Shown in pieces: positions 61,684 through 64,000 of a stretch of 64,000 bases of DNA. Below the pieces are notes generated by a model. The model saw nothing but the letters and a program-made list of their open reading frames with translations. It made no database searches and was not told where the DNA came from. The number at the start of each line of letters is the position of its first letter. Position 1 is the first letter of the stretch. The position numbers and the translations under genes were made by a program. Source of the stretch: Erythrobacter sp. (lineage in GTDB: Bacteria; Pseudomonadota; Alphaproteobacteria; Sphingomonadales; Sphingomonadaceae); contig JAPYPR010000003.1 of assembly GCA_029937545.1 (NCBI GenBank), forward strand, positions 62,001 to 126,000. Direction: 5' to 3'.

Positions 61684-62297
61684 GCAGGCCGGGCATCGCC
61701 CACACCGCGACATTCGCCAGCAGCAACGCCGTCAGGATCGTTGCTGCTGGCGTTGTCGATTGTGCGCCGGCGAGGCCGAGCGAAGAGAAGATCACGTAGA
61801 GCGCGACGACGCAGCTCAACAGGGTGAAAGCGGTACTACGGCCGTGGCACCAAGGCGTCGTGTCTATAGGCCGTTCCTGCGGCGGTACGTAAGGCTCGGC
61901 CCGCGGCCGCGGCGCCCCGACGGCGAGCATGATGCCCACCTCGATCACGAACAGGATCGCGTCGAGGTGAATGAAGTGCAGCGTCACGACATCGTCGAGC
62001 ACGAAGCGCAGCAAGCCATAGGCGATGACGTGGAAGACGATCGCCAACTTGGCCCCGATCGGCGGCACGCGGCGCGTGAACAGCCCGATGATTACGACCC
62101 CGGCGGTCGGGATGTTGTAGAAGCCGGTGAAGATGCGCACAATCTGCCACAGGGAAAGTAGCGCCAGGCCCGCGCCCTGCGAGGAAATAGCTGTGGCGGC
62201 TGCCGGACGCGCCGCGCGCCGACCACCAGTTCACGCCAGCGACCAGCGCCATCACGGCAACGCAGCTCGCCAGTGTCCAGATCAGAGTGTCCCCCAC
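61661..62297 (-). pseudogene. Sodium/solute symporter (SSS family), internally deleted
   Basis: The N-terminus starts normally at 62297 (DTLIWTLASCVAVMALVAGVNWW then SYFLAGRGPG, the SSS signature start), but after about 45 residues the reading jumps, with a change of frame near 62150, to the last third of such a transporter: LWQIVRIFTGFYNIPTAGVVIIGLFTRRVPPIGAKLAIVFHVIAYG, and two further helices, ending at 61661. Roughly 300 residues of transmembrane core are missing. A non-functional deletion derivative is the best explanation. Confidence 0.8.
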
Positions 62298-62801
62298 GGG
62301 CGATGCCTAGCCCGTGACTTCGGTGTGCCGCAATCGGGATCGCAAGGCGGAACGGCGAAGGTGGCGGTGCTGTCAGCCCATCACAACTTTTCTCAGCTCG
62401 AACGTCCTCCTTGCGCACCGATTGTGTTGAAAAAGTCGACCCCGCCACGTCGGAGGTCAAATTCGGGCAACAATGATTCAAAGTGAATTCGCCGCTTGAA
62501 TCATTGAAACGATAAGCAACGCATCAAAGCTCTATTATTGCCGGCCAAAACGGGCGGCGGAGTTTTTCAACACAATAGAGCCGATCGCTGACGGCGCATT
62601 AAGCAATTCCAGACCAACCGAGGGGCGCTGCTTCCGGATAAGAAGGCTATGCGCATAATCCCATCCTCCAGAGAAACGCTCTTAGGCCATACGGTCAGGC
62701 GGCATAGACCCTACTATCCTTGGGTAGGAACCCACACCAAACTTGAACGGACCTTCCGTCTTAGTTAGTCGACAATTCAGCGACGAATTTGGAAACTGCA
62801 T
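62298..62801. other. 504-bp non-coding stretch
   Basis: No gene is recognisable between the symporter remnant and the Crp/Fnr gene. It holds a MITE-like element at 62421-62576 and, inside that, an inverted repeat CAATGATTCAA/TTGAATCATTG (62471-62506). The rest (62577-62801) is somewhat richer in A and T than the neighbouring genes and probably carries the promoter of the rightward regulator. Confidence 0.6.
62421..62576. repeat. MITE-like element with IS-type terminal inverted repeats
   Basis: ATTGTGTTGAAAAAGTC (62421-62437) and the inverse GAGTTTTTCAACACAAT (62560-62576) match with one mismatch over 17 bp. The 156-bp interior encodes no transposase. The end sequence resembles IS ends I associate with sphingomonad IS5/IS1182-type elements. 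No clear target duplication flanks it. Confidence 0.65.
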
Positions 62802-63563
62802 TTGCACACCGAACTTTTTCTGAAGGGCCGTCTGCGGCACGAACTGGCCGCAGAAGAAAAGACCTGGCTCGAAGAAGCGGTCGGTCGCACTATCCGGCTC
62901 GAGCCGCGGCAAACTCTGGTCGAACGCGGAGAGCGGATCGAGCATTCCTATTACATCATAGAAGGTACTGTCCTCCGCCATCTCGACGACCGGAAGGGTG
63001 AACGGCAGTTGGTCGGGTTGAACATTCCTGGTGACTTCGTCGACCTGCACGGCTTCCCGATGAAGCGGCTGGACCATAATACGGCGGCGGTCGGACATGT
63101 CCACCTGGCCGAGGTGCCGCATTCGGCCATTGGCAAGCTGGTCGAACGCTCAAGTCATCTCGCCCGCGCGTTGTGGTTTTCCACCTTGCTTGACGCGGCC
63201 ATGCATCGTGAATGGATTTTCCGGCTCGGACGGCTCAATGCTGAGGGGCGGATTGCCCACCTCATTTGCGAGATTATAGAACGGCACAAGTTCGTCGGGT
63301 TGTATGACGGTCGCAACCTGCCCGTTTGCTTGCTCCAGCGCGACTATGCCGAGGCGTGCGGTATCACGCCCGTCCATGCCAATCGTAGCTTTCGGATTAT
63401 GAAAGAACGCGGCGTGCTGGAACCGCATGGCGAAGGGCGCATCGAGATACTGGACGAGGCCGAGTTGAGACGGCTCGGCGAGTTTCGCGGGGATTATCTC
63501 TACGGCGAAGGTGCGCTGGCACTGGATTCCTTCGAGGACCGGGACGAGCAGGCTTCGCGATAA
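62802..63563 (+). CDS. Crp/Fnr family transcriptional regulator
   Basis: 253 residues. Cyclic-nucleotide-type sensor fold (about 15-130; RGERIEHSYYIIEGTVLRHLDDRKGERQLVGLNIPGDFVDL in parts), a dimerisation helix, and a Crp-like HTH (about 165-225; LLQRDYAEACGITPVHANRSFRIMKERGVLEP). No cysteine cluster for Fe-S binding. The start is TTG at 62802 because no ATG fits; an earlier CTG is possible. Its 3' end overlaps the convergent glycosyltransferase by 64 bp. Confidence 0.85.
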   Translation: MHTELFLKGRLRHELAAEEKTWLEEAVGRTIRLEPRQTLVERGERIEHSYYIIEGTVLRHLDDRKGERQLVGLNIPGDFVDLHGFPMKRLDHNTAAVGHVHLAEVPHSAIGKLVERSSHLARALWFSTLLDAAMHREWIFRLGRLNAEGRIAHLICEIIERHKFVGLYDGRNLPVCLLQRDYAEACGITPVHANRSFRIMKERGVLEPHGEGRIEILDEAELRRLGEFRGDYLYGEGALALDSFEDRDEQASR

Positions 63564-64000
63564 AGCTCCAGCGTCTCGCGTGCCATTCGCTGGGCGGAAA
63601 ACCGTTCTTCGAACCGGCGGCGAATGGTTGAGCGGTCGAACTGCAGCAATTCGTCCAACCTGTTGATCGCTTCGGCAACGCTATCGACGACAATACCCGT
63701 TAACCCGTCTTCGATCACTTCGGGTACGCTACCCCGGCGCCATGCTACGACCGGCGTCCCGCATGCCATCGCCTCGATCATCACCAAGCCGAAAGGTTCG
63801 GGCCAGTCGATGGGAAACACCAGCGCGGCTGCCTTGCTTAGAAAGTCCTGCTTCTGGGTATCATCGACACTCCCGACATGCCTGATCCGCTTATCCAGCG
63901 CGGGCAGTACAACCTCTTGGAAATAATCAGGGTTGCCCGGATCGATGGGGCCGGCAAGCTGCAAGTCCCGGCCTGTTGCACGCGCGAGTTCTATTGCGCG
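63500..64000 (-). CDS. Family 4 glycosyltransferase, C-terminal part (cut by window edge)
   Basis: The last 166 residues of a GT-B glycosyltransferase (glycosyl transferases group 1). The diagnostic motif is the E-x7-E donor site in WPEPFGLVMIEAMACGTPVVAWRRGSVPEVI, followed by the C-terminal helices. The upstream part with the acceptor domain lies beyond base 64000; the frame is open to the edge. A Ser-rich tail (SSRSSKESSASAPSP) ends the protein. It overlaps the convergent Crp/Fnr gene by 64 bp. Confidence 0.88.
   Translation of the reverse strand, partial: RAIELARATGRDLQLAGPIDPGNPDYFQEVVLPALDKRIRHVGSVDDTQKQDFLSKAAALVFPIDWPEPFGLVMIEAMACGTPVVAWRRGSVPEVIEDGLTGIVVDSVAEAINRLDELLQFDRSTIRRRFEERFSAQRMARETLELYREACSSRSSKESSASAPSP

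Noticed and set aside
1-64000. CRISPR arrays
   Set aside because: No regularly spaced direct repeats of 23-40 bp were seen on either strand.

Overview
The window looks like chromosomal DNA of a Sphingomonadales alphaproteobacterium, most probably Erythrobacteraceae (Erythrobacter/Qipengyuania type). Reasons: high GC throughout, a NepR-EcfG-PhyR general stress response (GSR) with HWE-type kinases, a bacteriophytochrome paired with heme oxygenase, an NDUFA12-type complex I subunit, class I PHA synthase with a lysine/alanine-rich phasin, a large TonB-dependent receptor and many 4-nt ATGA gene overlaps. This is inferred from protein families only; no 16S gene is present.

Layout. 1-4.9 kb: an accessory cluster built around an AS3MT-like arsenite methyltransferase, with the end of a TIGR04283-like glycosyltransferase, an extended SDR, a MerA-like flavoprotein and a radical SAM protein. 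5-8.6 kb: DUF421 protein, queuosine-precursor transporter, nucleoside transporter and 2OG-Fe(II) oxygenase. 8.8-15.1 kb: TonB-dependent receptor, MASE1 hybrid kinase with receiver and Hpt domains, TonB. 15.2-18.3 kb: bphO-bphP. 18.4-22.6 kb: PHA-system protein, XpaC, TelA and a fatty acyl-AMP ligase. 22.7-29.6 kb: housekeeping genes (recX, DUF192, NDUFA12, DUF2155, aat, tRNA-Trp, LOG protein, thiD, glmM, sodB).

29.7-36.2 kb is the GSR hub: nepR-ecfG, a CHASE-HWE kinase, phyR, a Crp/Fnr regulator, a probable small RNA and a single-domain response regulator. GGAAC-N16/17-CGTT promoter motifs (consensus or near) stand in front of nepR-ecfG, the kinase, phyR, the RNA and the response regulator. 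A further near-match lies upstream of bphO, whose bphP partner carries an HWE kinase and a FAT-GUY-like receiver, suggesting that red light feeds the same stress response.

36.2-52 kb: desaturase, acetyltransferases, lptF-lptG, a frameshifted lipoprotein gene, DUF427, clpS, the phasin and phaC genes with PhaR-like operators, an alanine-type aminotransferase, a crotonase, an amino acid permease and a thioesterase. 52.1-54.2 kb is decayed accessory DNA behind a tRNA-Cys/tRNA-Thr pair: a broken IS transposase abutting a broken peptide-exporter ABC gene. 54.2-64 kb: cysD-cysNC with a divergent LuxR-type regulator over a perfect palindrome, two acyl-CoA dehydrogenases, an aldehyde dehydrogenase, a collapsed sodium/solute symporter gene, a MITE-like element, a second Crp/Fnr regulator and the end of a glycosyltransferase.

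The most interesting items are the arsenic-type cluster at the left end, the GSR hub with its overlapping divergent promoters, and the C-rich-loop small RNA at about 35.5 kb. Calls are from reading the sequence and remembered family motifs; no database search was run.
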